From positions 372,001 through 436,000 of the forward strand of contig NZ_VFOU01000002.1 in assembly GCF_006716305.1 (NCBI RefSeq): a DNA stretch of 64,000 nt. The letters run 5' to 3'. Each line of letters starts with the position of its first letter. The stretch's first letter is position 1. Under the pieces are notes generated by a model. The model was given only the letters and a program-made list of their open reading frames with translations. It searched no databases and was not told the DNA's origin. Source of the stretch: Enteractinococcus coprophilus. Its GTDB lineage: Bacteria > Actinomycetota > Actinomycetes > Actinomycetales > Micrococcaceae. The position numbers and the translations under genes were made by a program. This document shows, one piece after another, positions 17,669 to 26,248 of this stretch.

Positions 17669-19327
17669 GTGTCGTTGATTCCTGAAGCTCTTGCTGCCAA
17701 ATTCCCAGCCGATCGACCCACCGTAGGCTACGGAGTCCACCGGGTGGTGGGTCTAGAAACCGAATTCGGCATCCACGCCCCGGCACACCCCGAAGCGTCC
17801 CATTCGGTCATGTCGTTAGAACTCATCAATGCCTATGGCCACAAATTGGCTCAACAGGGCACCAACGTGGCCTCCACAGAGTGGGACTATAACGAAGAAT
17901 CCCCGCTATCTGACGCTCGCGGTTGGCAGATGCCACGCTCAATTGCCCATCCAACCCAGCTGACCGACCAGACACTGGTCACCGCAGATGGTCAAGACGT
18001 CCACATGCTGGTCAACCTCATCCTGCCCAATGGTGCACGCTTCTATGTCGATCACGCCCACCCGGAATACTCGGCACCAGAAACCACCAACCCGCTTGAC
18101 GCCGTTATCTGGGATCAAGCAGGAGACAGGATCGCCCAACAGGCCGCCGAGCACATTGCCAGCCAAGACGGTGCGGCCCAGATTCTGCTGTATAAAAACA
18201 ACACCGACTCGAAGTCCGTGTCCTACGGGGCCCACGAGAACTATTTGGTGGCCCGAGACTTAGACTTCACCGAACTGGCCGAACATCTTTTAGGGTTTTT
18301 CACAACCCGACAAATCATCACCGGGGCCGGGCGGGTCGGCATCGGGAACCTCAACCAGCGCCCCGGTTTTCAAATCTCTCAGCGCGCCGACTTTTTTGAA
18401 GAAGAAATTGGATTAGAAACCACGATCCGACGTCCTATCGTCAACACCAGAGACGAACCGCACGCCCAACCTGAGACTTACCGACGTCTGCACGTGATCA
18501 TCGGAGATGCCAACCTGTCGCAGTACTCCACGTGGCTGCGCATCGGCATGACCTCTTTAGTGTTATCGATGATTGAACTGGGTGAACTGCCGATGGTCGA
18601 ACTTGCCGAACCGGTCCAAGCTCTCCAAGACATTTCGCATGATCCCACCCTACAAACCTCGGTGCTGGTCAACGGCCGAGGCTGGATGACCCCCATCGAC
18701 ATTCAACGTATCTATCAACAAGCCGCTCAGGCGTATCTGGACCGCTACGACATCGACGATGCACAATCGCAAGACGTGGTAACCGCCTGGGCTGACGTCT
18801 TAGACTTACTGGAACATGATCCGGCACAATTGGCCGACCGTCTGGACTGGGTGGCCAAGTATCAGCTGCTCAACGGCATGCGCACACGCCACAACCTGCA
18901 ATGGGGCGACGCGAAACTAGCCATGCTCGATCTGCAATGGGCCGACTTGCGTCAAGATAAGGGACTCTACTACACGCTCGTAGCCCGCGGCGCCATGCGC
19001 ACGTTGGTCACCGACGCCCAAATCAACCACGCCATGCATATGCCCCCGTCCACCACCAGGGCCTGGACACGCGGCCGACTCATCGATCGTTTTGGTGCCC
19101 ACCTGGCCGGAGTATCCTGGGAGTCGGTACTGGTCAGACCGTTTCGCTCCGGACCGCTCCACCGCTACCACCTGCTAGAGCCACTGGCTGGGGCCCAGCA
19201 GGAGGACAACGCGCTCTTAGCTCCCGAGCAACCCCAGCTCACGCTGGACGACACGCCGGACAACCGCGAAGAAATAGCCGCGCTGTTAGAGCTGTTAAAA
19301 CCATATAGAGTAACCGGGCGCCACTAG
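17669..19327 (+). CDS. dop: Pup deamidase/depupylase Dop
   Basis: A 552-residue enzyme of the carboxylate-amine ligase-like family. It deamidates the C-terminal Gln of Pup to Glu and also removes Pup from proteins. The family N-terminus VVGLETEFGIHAP, the ATP-grasp-like acidic residues in STEWDYNEESP, the DHAHPEYSAPE segment and the RRLHVIIGDANLS core are present. The GTG at 17669, five bases after arc, gives a normal N-terminus; the frame upstream of it lies inside arc. It is a paralogue of PafA three genes downstream. Deamidase activity is required here because the adjacent Pup ends in Gln. Confidence 0.94.
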   Translation: MSLIPEALAAKFPADRPTVGYGVHRVVGLETEFGIHAPAHPEASHSVMSLELINAYGHKLAQQGTNVASTEWDYNEESPLSDARGWQMPRSIAHPTQLTDQTLVTADGQDVHMLVNLILPNGARFYVDHAHPEYSAPETTNPLDAVIWDQAGDRIAQQAAEHIASQDGAAQILLYKNNTDSKSVSYGAHENYLVARDLDFTELAEHLLGFFTTRQIITGAGRVGIGNLNQRPGFQISQRADFFEEEIGLETTIRRPIVNTRDEPHAQPETYRRLHVIIGDANLSQYSTWLRIGMTSLVLSMIELGELPMVELAEPVQALQDISHDPTLQTSVLVNGRGWMTPIDIQRIYQQAAQAYLDRYDIDDAQSQDVVTAWADVLDLLEHDPAQLADRLDWVAKYQLLNGMRTRHNLQWGDAKLAMLDLQWADLRQDKGLYYTLVARGAMRTLVTDAQINHAMHMPPSTTRAWTRGRLIDRFGAHLAGVSWESVLVRPFRSGPLHRYHLLEPLAGAQQEDNALLAPEQPQLTLDDTPDNREEIAALLELLKPYRVTGRH

Positions 19328-19351
19328 TCCGGAAGTTATAAGGAGTTGAAC

Positions 19352-19558
19352 ATGGCACAAGACCAACGCCGCCAAGCATCGCAGCAACGAGACGACGATC
19401 CGCACATTCCCGATCCGCTGCCCGAAGGCACCCCGGCACCGGGATCGGCCGCAGCCCAGACTTCCGACCTGGACTCATTGCTTGATGAGATCGACGACGT
19501 CTTGGAAGTCAACGCTGAAGAATTCGTTCAAGGATTCGTCCAAAAGGGCGGCCAGTAA
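19352..19558 (+). CDS. pup: prokaryotic ubiquitin-like protein Pup
   Basis: A 68-residue, mostly disordered protein that is attached to lysines of doomed proteins. The helical ARC-binding region DLDSLLDEIDDVLEVNAEEF and the terminal GFVQKGGQ are clear. It ends in Gly-Gly-Gln, so Dop must convert the last residue to Glu before PafA can ligate it. The ATG at 19352 follows AAGGAG. It lies between dop and prcB, the standard order. Confidence 0.96.
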   Translation: MAQDQRRQASQQRDDDPHIPDPLPEGTPAPGSAAAQTSDLDSLLDEIDDVLEVNAEEFVQGFVQKGGQ

Positions 19559-19603
19559 CCGCCTACCCCGCACCCACCGTGAAGAAAGCACCCTATACCA
19601 ACC

Positions 19604-20371
19604 ATGATTTCGCCTAACGAGCCGCTCGGGATGGAAGCCTCATTCGTGGCCCACCTGCAACAGCAACATCCCGAGCTGATGCCCCGTCACGTTGAGTCGC
19701 GCCCCGATCTGATGGAAGCCACCACGATCACCGCACTGAAATTTTCCGACGGCGTGGTCATGGTCGGAGATCGTCGCGCCACGATCGGCAACCGCATCGC
19801 CTCATCGCACATGGAAAAAGTCTTCGCCGCCGATTCGCACTCCCTGGTCGGCGTCGCCGGAGTGGCCGGGATTGCGATCGATATGGCACGACTGTTCGCG
19901 GTGGAATTAGAACACTACGAAAAACTCGAAGGCACCCAGCTGAGCCTGTTAGGCAAAGCCAACCGGCTGGCCGCCCTGGTCCGCGGGCATCTGGGCCACG
20001 CCATGCAAGGCATCTCGGCGGTCCCACTTTTTGCCGGCGTCACGCCGGGAACGCGCGACGCCAAAATCTTCTCCTACGACATCACCGGTGGTCGCTTTGA
20101 AGAACGCAACTGGCAATCCATCGGGTCCGGTTCACCCTATGCCTTGACCACCCTGAAGCGCCTGTGGTCACCCGAAGCCACGAGCCATGAAGCGATCGAA
20201 GCCAGCCTGCAAGCTCTGATCGATGCCGCCGACGCGGATGCCGGAACCGCCGGCCCTGATCCGGTAAGAGAGCTCTACCCGGTCGTGTATGTTGTTACCG
20301 GTGACGGCGTCAACAAGATCGCTGAGTCCGTGATTGCGGACCTTGTGATCGGGCTGGAGGGGAAACACTAG
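19604..20371 (+). CDS. prcB: 20S proteasome beta subunit PrcB
   Basis: N-terminal-nucleophile protease subunit of 255 residues. A 39-residue propeptide would be removed to expose Thr40 (sequence MEA/TTITALKF). Counting from this Thr1, Asp17 and Lys33 of the catalytic site are in place (VGDRRAT and HMEKV), so the enzyme should be active. The residue before the cleavage point is Ala instead of the Gly common in this family. The last base of its stop codon is the first of the prcA start (TAGTG), so the subunits are translationally coupled. Confidence 0.95.
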   Translation: MISPNEPLGMEASFVAHLQQQHPELMPRHVESRPDLMEATTITALKFSDGVVMVGDRRATIGNRIASSHMEKVFAADSHSLVGVAGVAGIAIDMARLFAVELEHYEKLEGTQLSLLGKANRLAALVRGHLGHAMQGISAVPLFAGVTPGTRDAKIFSYDITGGRFEERNWQSIGSGSPYALTTLKRLWSPEATSHEAIEASLQALIDAADADAGTAGPDPVRELYPVVYVVTGDGVNKIAESVIADLVIGLEGKH

Positions 20372-21036
20372 TGCAACCACCCATGTATGTTTCACCCCAA
20401 CAACAGATGGAAGACCGGGCGGACTTCGCCCGGGCCGGGATCCGGCGCGGCCAACCGGTGGTATTTGCTTCAACCACTCAAGGCATTGTCTCGCTGACCC
20501 ACAATGCCTCGCAATCATTATTCAAACTCTCCGAGATCTATGACCGGATTTCCTGGGGTGCAGTCGGGCGCTACAACGAGTTTGAAGCACTGCGTCAGGC
20601 CGGCATCCGCTATACCGACACGCGGGGATATGCGTATGAACGCTCGGATGTCACGGCTCGAGGCCTGGCCAACATGTATGCCCGTACTCTGGGCGAACTG
20701 TTTATATCCGGTACCAAACCCTTTGAGGTCGAAATCGCAGTAGCCGAAGTCGCAGCAGCACCCGAAGACGATCGGCTCTACCAGATCACGTTTGACGGCA
20801 CCCTATTAGAACACCACGGGCTCTTGGTCCTGGGCGGCAACGCCCAAGACCTACACCACCAGCTCCAAGAGGCTCTGCCGCCGACGGCGCGCGAGCTCGA
20901 TGCGACCGTTTCGATCATTCGAGAGCAGTTAGGCACGACCGGTTCGCACGTGGAATTAGCGATCTTGGATCGTGACCCGCAAGCCCTGCGCGGCTCACAT
21001 CGTGCTTTTCGTCGCCTCGATCCGCAAACATTTTAG
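20371..21036 (+). CDS. prcA: 20S proteasome alpha subunit PrcA
   Basis: Structural ring subunit of 221 residues that forms the gated outer rings. The N-terminal helix region PMYVSPQQQMEDRADFARAG, which forms the gate, and the family stretch IYDRISWGAVGRYNEFEALR are readable. The start is GTG, overlapping the prcB stop by one base. The C-terminus (RRLDPQTF) is shorter than the acidic tails of mycobacterial PrcA. It has no catalytic Thr, as expected. Confidence 0.94.
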   Translation: MQPPMYVSPQQQMEDRADFARAGIRRGQPVVFASTTQGIVSLTHNASQSLFKLSEIYDRISWGAVGRYNEFEALRQAGIRYTDTRGYAYERSDVTARGLANMYARTLGELFISGTKPFEVEIAVAEVAAAPEDDRLYQITFDGTLLEHHGLLVLGGNAQDLHHQLQEALPPTARELDATVSIIREQLGTTGSHVELAILDRDPQALRGSHRAFRRLDPQTF

Positions 21037-21044
21037 GAGCCCGG

Positions 21045-22457
21045 GTGGAAACCAGAATCATTGGGGTGGAAACAGAATACGGCGTCCACACCGTTCATCC
21101 GACCAAACGACCACTGGCCCCTGATGAGGTGGCGCGGTACATGTTCAAACCGGTCGTGGCCTGGGGCAACTCGTCAAATGTGTTCATTCCCAACGGGTCG
21201 CGGTTATACCTGGATGTGGGGTCGCACCCGGAATACGCTACCGCCGAGACGACTCGACTCGAAGAGCTGTTGGCTTCTGATGCTGCAGGCGATTCGATCA
21301 TGCACATGCTCGTCACGCAAGCCCAGCAGGCCATGGCGCAAGATGGTTTCGATGGGGATATCTACCTGTACCGCAACAATGCGGATTCGCTGGGCAACTC
21401 CTACGGCAGTCACGAAAACTACATGATCGAGCGCACCACCCAGTACCGCCGACTCACCCAAGCTTTACTGCCATTCCTCGTCACCCGGCAACTCATAGCC
21501 GGTAATGGCGTGGTCATCAAAGATCCGGCCGCGCTGCCGCTGGCTGATCAGTTCCCTAGCCGTGCTGAACCGCATTTCGCCTTTTCGCAGCGCGCCGATT
21601 ACATGCACGAAGCGATTTCGTCGTCGTCAACGCGCGCCCGCCCGATGATCAACACCCGCGATGAACCGCATTCGGATTCCACAAAATACCGCAGACTACA
21701 CGTCATCGTGGGCGACTCCAATATGTCCGAGACCACCCAGCTGTTGCGGTTTGGTGCCACGGATCTGTTGCTGCGCCTGATTGAATCCGGCAAACCTTTA
21801 CCGAACCTCCAGTTGGCGCACCCGGTGCGCGCCATCCGGCAGACCTCACATGATCTCACGGGCAATACTCCGTTAGACTTAGCCGACGGTCGTACGATGA
21901 CGGCACTAGAAATCCAAGAATTTTATTTGGCACAAGCCCAAGACTTTTTAGCGCGCCAAGGACCACACCACGACTACCTCGATCAGATCATGGACTTGTG
22001 GTCCCGAACCTTACAAGCCATCGCTCGTCAGGATTTCTCGTCAATCGACACCGAGATCGACTGGGCCATCAAACATAAATTCATGACTGCGTATGCGACG
22101 AAAAACAACCTCGACTGGGACGCCGCACGGTTGGTGCAATTAGATATGTCGTATCACGACATTCACCCGCAACGTGGACTATTCAATCTCCTGGAGGCCA
22201 GGGGAGCGGCGGCCAGGGTCCTGACGGATGCCCAGGTCCAGGCGGCGCATGATAACCCGCCGGCTACTACTCGGGCATTGCTGCGGCATCGTTTCATCGA
22301 AACTGCTCGAGCCATGGGAATGGAATATTCGATGGACTGGATGCATATGAAACTGAACTATTATCCGATGCACACGCTGTACGTTCGGAACCCCTTTGAA
22401 ACCGATATTTCCGTCGTCGATGAGCTGTTTGCTAAAGTCGCCTCAGCTAGCGACTAG
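21045..22457 (+). CDS. pafA: Pup-protein ligase PafA
   Basis: A 470-residue ATP-dependent ligase that forms an isopeptide bond between the C-terminal Glu of Pup and target lysines. The N-terminus METRIIGVETEYGV has the catalytic region of the family. YLDVGSHPEYATAE, YRRLHVIVGDSNMSE and the C-terminal MHMKLNYYPMHTLYVRNPF are further PafA marks. The start is GTG at 21045, eight bases after prcA. It is homologous to Dop but lacks the Dop-specific insertion. Confidence 0.95.
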   Translation: METRIIGVETEYGVHTVHPTKRPLAPDEVARYMFKPVVAWGNSSNVFIPNGSRLYLDVGSHPEYATAETTRLEELLASDAAGDSIMHMLVTQAQQAMAQDGFDGDIYLYRNNADSLGNSYGSHENYMIERTTQYRRLTQALLPFLVTRQLIAGNGVVIKDPAALPLADQFPSRAEPHFAFSQRADYMHEAISSSSTRARPMINTRDEPHSDSTKYRRLHVIVGDSNMSETTQLLRFGATDLLLRLIESGKPLPNLQLAHPVRAIRQTSHDLTGNTPLDLADGRTMTALEIQEFYLAQAQDFLARQGPHHDYLDQIMDLWSRTLQAIARQDFSSIDTEIDWAIKHKFMTAYATKNNLDWDAARLVQLDMSYHDIHPQRGLFNLLEARGAAARVLTDAQVQAAHDNPPATTRALLRHRFIETARAMGMEYSMDWMHMKLNYYPMHTLYVRNPFETDISVVDELFAKVASASD

Positions 22458-22515
22458 ATTTTTGGTTGACCGCACTACAATAACTACGGTCCCGCACCCA
22501 ACGACAAGGAAATAC

Positions 22516-23475
22516 ATGTCAGCTCAACACCGCCGGAATCGGCTCGCGACGATTGCAGGCACTGCGCTCACTGCCGCACTGGCGCTCACTGCCTGTGGCT
22601 CCGATAACGACACCGATGCAGAAGCGAAGAACCAGCCAGCAGCCAAACCGGACGTTGAGATCAGCTACAACATTTCTGCTGAAACTGAAGAAGTGAACAT
22701 CGACGGCGAACTCACCGGCGACGAGCCGGTCGCTTGGGTTATCGCCGAAGGCGACGGTGACCCGATCGAAGAAGACGACCTGTTGGAAGTTCATAGCGCC
22801 AACATTGACATTGAAAAAGAAGAAATCCTGGGCCATGATTTCGACCTCGGTGGAATGACGCTCACCATGGCAGATCTCCAGTCTGGCAACCCCCAAACTT
22901 ACGAAGCGTTCTTAGGGGCACCTGTTGGCTCAGACGTGGCACTGTATCAACCTGCAAATGGTCTCTACGATGGCGCACCTGCCATACTCAATATTGCCTC
23001 GCTCACCGAGGTCCTGCCAACGCACGCCACAGGAGAACCGGTTGCTGAGTCCCAGCTCAATGACGCCCTGCCAAAGGTGACCCTAGATGAGGAAACGCAA
23101 GCACCCAGTATCGCTACCCCCGAAGGGGACGCGCCCGAAGAATTAGTAGTGGATGTGCTCAAACAAGGTGATGGACGCGAAGTCCAACCTGATTCCAAAG
23201 TGACCATTCAATACCGTGGCGTCTCCTGGTCTAACGGCGAAGAATTCGATTCCTCCTGGGGTCCCGACAACACCGGTGCACCAATAGCCTTTGATCTGCA
23301 AAGCCTCATCGACGGCTGGCAAGAAGGCTTAGCCGGCCAGAAAGTTGATTCTCAGGTGTTGCTGTCAGTTCCGCCAGAACTTGGCTACGGTGGCCAAGAC
23401 CACGAACTCGCCGAGGAAACCCTCGTATTTGTGATCGACGTCCTACACTCCGCCGACCCCATGCCAGCCGAATAA
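22516..23475 (+). CDS. lipoprotein FKBP-type peptidyl-prolyl isomerase
   Basis: A 319-residue secreted lipoprotein. The N-terminal signal has basic residues, a hydrophobic stretch and a lipobox (ALTAC, Cys about 27), so it should be anchored outside the membrane. The C-terminal ~105 residues form a recognisable FKBP domain (KVTIQYRGVSWSNGEEFDSS, GWQEGLAGQKVDSQVLLSVP, LGYG). Residues about 55-185 look like a degenerate FKBP-like copy (GDGDPIEEDDLLEVH, APVGSDVALYQP). It probably helps fold exported proteins. FKBP genes next to pafA are common in this group, and the link to pupylation is unclear. Confidence 0.87.
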   Translation: MSAQHRRNRLATIAGTALTAALALTACGSDNDTDAEAKNQPAAKPDVEISYNISAETEEVNIDGELTGDEPVAWVIAEGDGDPIEEDDLLEVHSANIDIEKEEILGHDFDLGGMTLTMADLQSGNPQTYEAFLGAPVGSDVALYQPANGLYDGAPAILNIASLTEVLPTHATGEPVAESQLNDALPKVTLDEETQAPSIATPEGDAPEELVVDVLKQGDGREVQPDSKVTIQYRGVSWSNGEEFDSSWGPDNTGAPIAFDLQSLIDGWQEGLAGQKVDSQVLLSVPPELGYGGQDHELAEETLVFVIDVLHSADPMPAE

Positions 23476-23513
23476 GCTCACACATTACAAAACCCATTCC
23501 ACAAGGAGACCCC

Positions 23514-23909
23514 ATGTCATTTGGCAAACGTGAACTCGACCGTCCCCGCCCGGAAATTGATTTCCCAGGCGAAACCCCACCAACCGACCTGGTCATTGAA
23601 GACATCATCGAAGGCACCGGCAAGGCCGTAACCCCAGGCACCCCAATTGCCTGTCACTATGTCGGTGTGGCTTGGTCCACCGGCGCCGAATTCGATGCCT
23701 CCTGGAATCGCGGCCAACCATTGGACTTCACCGCAGGTGTTGGTCAAGTCATCGAAGGCTGGGATCAAGGCCTCCTCGGTATGAAAGTGGGCGGCCGCCG
23801 TCGTCTGGAGATTCCACCGCACCTGGCCTACGGTGAAGCCGGTGCCGGAAACGATATTGGCCCAAATGAAACTCTGATCTTTGTCGTTGACCTGGTGGAG
23901 GTCCGCTAA
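23514..23909 (+). CDS. FKBP-type peptidyl-prolyl cis-trans isomerase, cytoplasmic
   Basis: Single-domain prolyl isomerase of 131 residues without a signal peptide. It carries the full FKBP pattern: IACHYVGVAWSTGAEFDASW, the VIEGWDQGLLGMKVGGRRRL flap and active-site segment, PPHLAYG, and NETLIFVVDLVEV at the end. It follows an RBS (AAGGAG) 38 bases after the lipoprotein FKBP gene and ends two bases before pafBC, so the three are probably one transcript. Confidence 0.92.
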   Translation: MSFGKRELDRPRPEIDFPGETPPTDLVIEDIIEGTGKAVTPGTPIACHYVGVAWSTGAEFDASWNRGQPLDFTAGVGQVIEGWDQGLLGMKVGGRRRLEIPPHLAYGEAGAGNDIGPNETLIFVVDLVEVR

Positions 23910-23911
23910 CG

Positions 23912-25912
23912 GTGTCCCGCTCTGCGGAACGTATTGTTTCGCTGCTCTGGCTTCTCTTAGAGGCCGGAGCAATCGGGCGCACCAAATCGGAGATCTTCAG
24001 TTACCTCTATGACCACCTTGAAACCTCCGAAGCCGCCAAACAGCGCCAGTTTTCGCGCGACAAAGAAGCGCTGACCTCCATCGGGGTTCCCGTGGAGTGG
24101 CGTCAGCAGCCTCGGTCTGAGGATGTGTACCTGATTGATCGGGATCGGCTCTATCTGCCCGATCTGGCGCTGACTGATGATGAGATCGTGGCCCTGCACC
24201 AGGCACGGGCATTGTGGTTACGGACCCCAATTGAAGACGTCATTCATGCCGCACTGGCGCGTATGACCGCCCAACAACCCACCACACCGCCGGTCGTCGG
24301 GGCCCAACTGGCCACCGGTCAGAGCCTACTGACAGATCTGGTAGCCGCGGCCCGTGAACAGGCGCCCGTGAAATTCCAATATCGCACCGTGGGACGAGAA
24401 GAAATCAGCATGCGACGGGTGCGACCTTGGGCGGTTTTGATGGCGCATCAACACTGGTACATGACCGGCTGGGATCTCGACCGGCGCGGCGAACGGTTAT
24501 TCAAGCTGTCCCGGATCGAATCAAAAACCACCACGCCGTTACCCGCCGAAGTCCTGGGAGACCAGGATCAGACCTCCCTCCGCCCCTTCGATTTTGATGT
24601 CGAGACCATTCGCCAACGGCTCCATATTGACCAACCACCCGGTGAGGCCTACGTGTGGTTGACCAGCGATACCGCCTCCAGCCTACGGATCCGTGCCGAA
24701 CGGATCGAGCAGCGCGCCGGCTGGGAGCTGCTGCACATCACTTACCGGGATCCGCTCAAAACCGCCGCGAGCATCGCAGCGCTGACCAACAACGCCCAGG
24801 TCGATCATGAACGCAGTCCCGAATTGGCGGAATTGGTATCTGACATCCTGGCGATGGTCCGCGATGCGCATCACGGTGAGTCACCGCTGACCGTGCCCAA
24901 ACTCACCAAGGTTGCCCGGCCGCGTAAACGAACGGGGGACCGAGAAGTCATTGCTCGGCGATTAGGAATCGTTGCGGTGGTGAACCAACACGGCGGCTCC
25001 TTGCCGCGCGCAACCGTATGTCAACGTTTTGGCATTAATGACGCCACACTGACCCAAGACCTCACGGCGATGCAGTTTTGGGGTATGCCCGAAACAGACT
25101 TTGCTGGCGGGCAGTTCGAACTAGACCCGCATGCTGACCCCATCGAAATCAATAATGCCGAGCTGTTAGCCCAACCATGGCAACTGTCGGCACCCGAAGC
25201 GCTCGGACTGATATCGGGACTCAGCGCGGTCACGACCATCCCCGGGATTTCTGTCACTCAACAAGCTGCAGCGCGCTCCTTGGAACGGAAATTGCGCGAC
25301 GCCGTCGATGCGGTTGCCCCGCATGTTGGTGCCCGCGATCCTATTGTGCACCCGGACTTAAGTCTGGGTGATGATGACGAAGTAGCCGAGGTACTTCATC
25401 AGGCGGCCCGAGGACATCTGGTAGTCAAGATCAGCTACTACTCCGAATCTTCCGGTGCCATCAGCACCCGCGCCATCGAGCCGTTACAACTGCTGTATTC
25501 GGGCGGTCACGCCTATGTTCGGGCTTGGTGCCGAAGCACCGCTGATCTGCGCACGTTCCGTCTCGATCGCATTGGTTCGGCCACCTTGACCGCCGACACC
25601 TTTGTTCCCGTCCGAGAGCAACTGGAGAGCCTTGGAATTGCCCCGGCCGTAGACGAAGATGCCATGACCGTCGTGGTCCATGCAGCGCATCAGCGACGTG
25701 ATGTGATCGGCGCCTACCATCCGATGGCTACCGCCGTGGCCCACGACGGATCGGTTTTTGCTCAACTTGCCTTCCGCTCAATGACGCCCCTCATTGAGCT
25801 GTTAACGAATCACCCCGGACAGATTACGGTGGTCCAACCCGGAGACATCCGCCAAACCGTGTGGAACATGACCGACCAGGCCACATGTATCTCACCCGGA
25901 ACAACTCGCTAA
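23912..25912 (+). CDS. pafBC: fused PafBC WYL-domain transcriptional regulator
   Basis: A 666-residue fusion of PafB and PafC, the regulator of the RecA/LexA-independent DNA-damage response in actinobacteria. The first half has a winged HTH (SAERIVSLLWLLLEAGAIGR, residues 3-22) and a WYL domain (HQHWYMTGWDLD). The second half repeats HTH (GSLPRATVCQRFGINDATLT) plus WYL (AYVRAWCRSTADLRTFRLDR). WYL domains are thought to sense nucleic-acid damage products. The start is GTG, two bases after the FKBP gene. Many actinobacteria keep pafB and pafC separate, and fusion is known in Micrococcales. Despite the name it does not act in pupylation itself. Confidence 0.9.
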   Translation: MSRSAERIVSLLWLLLEAGAIGRTKSEIFSYLYDHLETSEAAKQRQFSRDKEALTSIGVPVEWRQQPRSEDVYLIDRDRLYLPDLALTDDEIVALHQARALWLRTPIEDVIHAALARMTAQQPTTPPVVGAQLATGQSLLTDLVAAAREQAPVKFQYRTVGREEISMRRVRPWAVLMAHQHWYMTGWDLDRRGERLFKLSRIESKTTTPLPAEVLGDQDQTSLRPFDFDVETIRQRLHIDQPPGEAYVWLTSDTASSLRIRAERIEQRAGWELLHITYRDPLKTAASIAALTNNAQVDHERSPELAELVSDILAMVRDAHHGESPLTVPKLTKVARPRKRTGDREVIARRLGIVAVVNQHGGSLPRATVCQRFGINDATLTQDLTAMQFWGMPETDFAGGQFELDPHADPIEINNAELLAQPWQLSAPEALGLISGLSAVTTIPGISVTQQAAARSLERKLRDAVDAVAPHVGARDPIVHPDLSLGDDDEVAEVLHQAARGHLVVKISYYSESSGAISTRAIEPLQLLYSGGHAYVRAWCRSTADLRTFRLDRIGSATLTADTFVPVREQLESLGIAPAVDEDAMTVVVHAAHQRRDVIGAYHPMATAVAHDGSVFAQLAFRSMTPLIELLTNHPGQITVVQPGDIRQTVWNMTDQATCISPGTTR

Positions 25913-25960
25913 CTGTTCTAGCGGCTGTAGAATAGAGCCAACTGTACAGAAAGGTAGACC

Positions 25961-26233
25961 ATGCAGATCTTTAGGAACCCAGTTATTCTTCTGGTGTTAA
26001 TCCTGTTAGCGTTCTTGCTCTTTGGCGCGAATAAGCTCCCAAAGATGGCCCGCAACCTTGGTCAATCGATGCGCATCTTGAAGTCTGAAGTCAAGGAAAT
26101 GAAAACCGACGGAAAAGACGACAAGCAACCCAAATCGTCCACCACAGACGACGTTGAAGCCGTCGAAGGCACGGTGATTTCTAATGGCGAAACCGATGCC
26201 AAGGAAAGCTCCAAAGGCCAGCCGTCGAACTAA
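25961..26233 (+). CDS. tatA: Sec-independent translocase subunit TatA
   Basis: A 90-residue pore-forming subunit of the twin-arginine translocase. It has a short N-terminal transmembrane helix ([20 protein letters not shown]), the amphipathic helix [20 protein letters not shown], and a hydrophilic tail. A TAGAAT element at about 25928, 33 bases ahead of the start, could be a -10 box. It is followed 15 bases later by tatC. The pafBC-tatA-tatC-helY order matches the mycobacterial region. Confidence 0.93.
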   Translation: MQIFRNPVILLVLILLAFLLFGANKLPKMARNLGQSMRILKSEVKEMKTDGKDDKQPKSSTTDDVEAVEGTVISNGETDAKESSKGQPSN

Positions 26234-26248
26234 CCCATCGTCCTGTCC

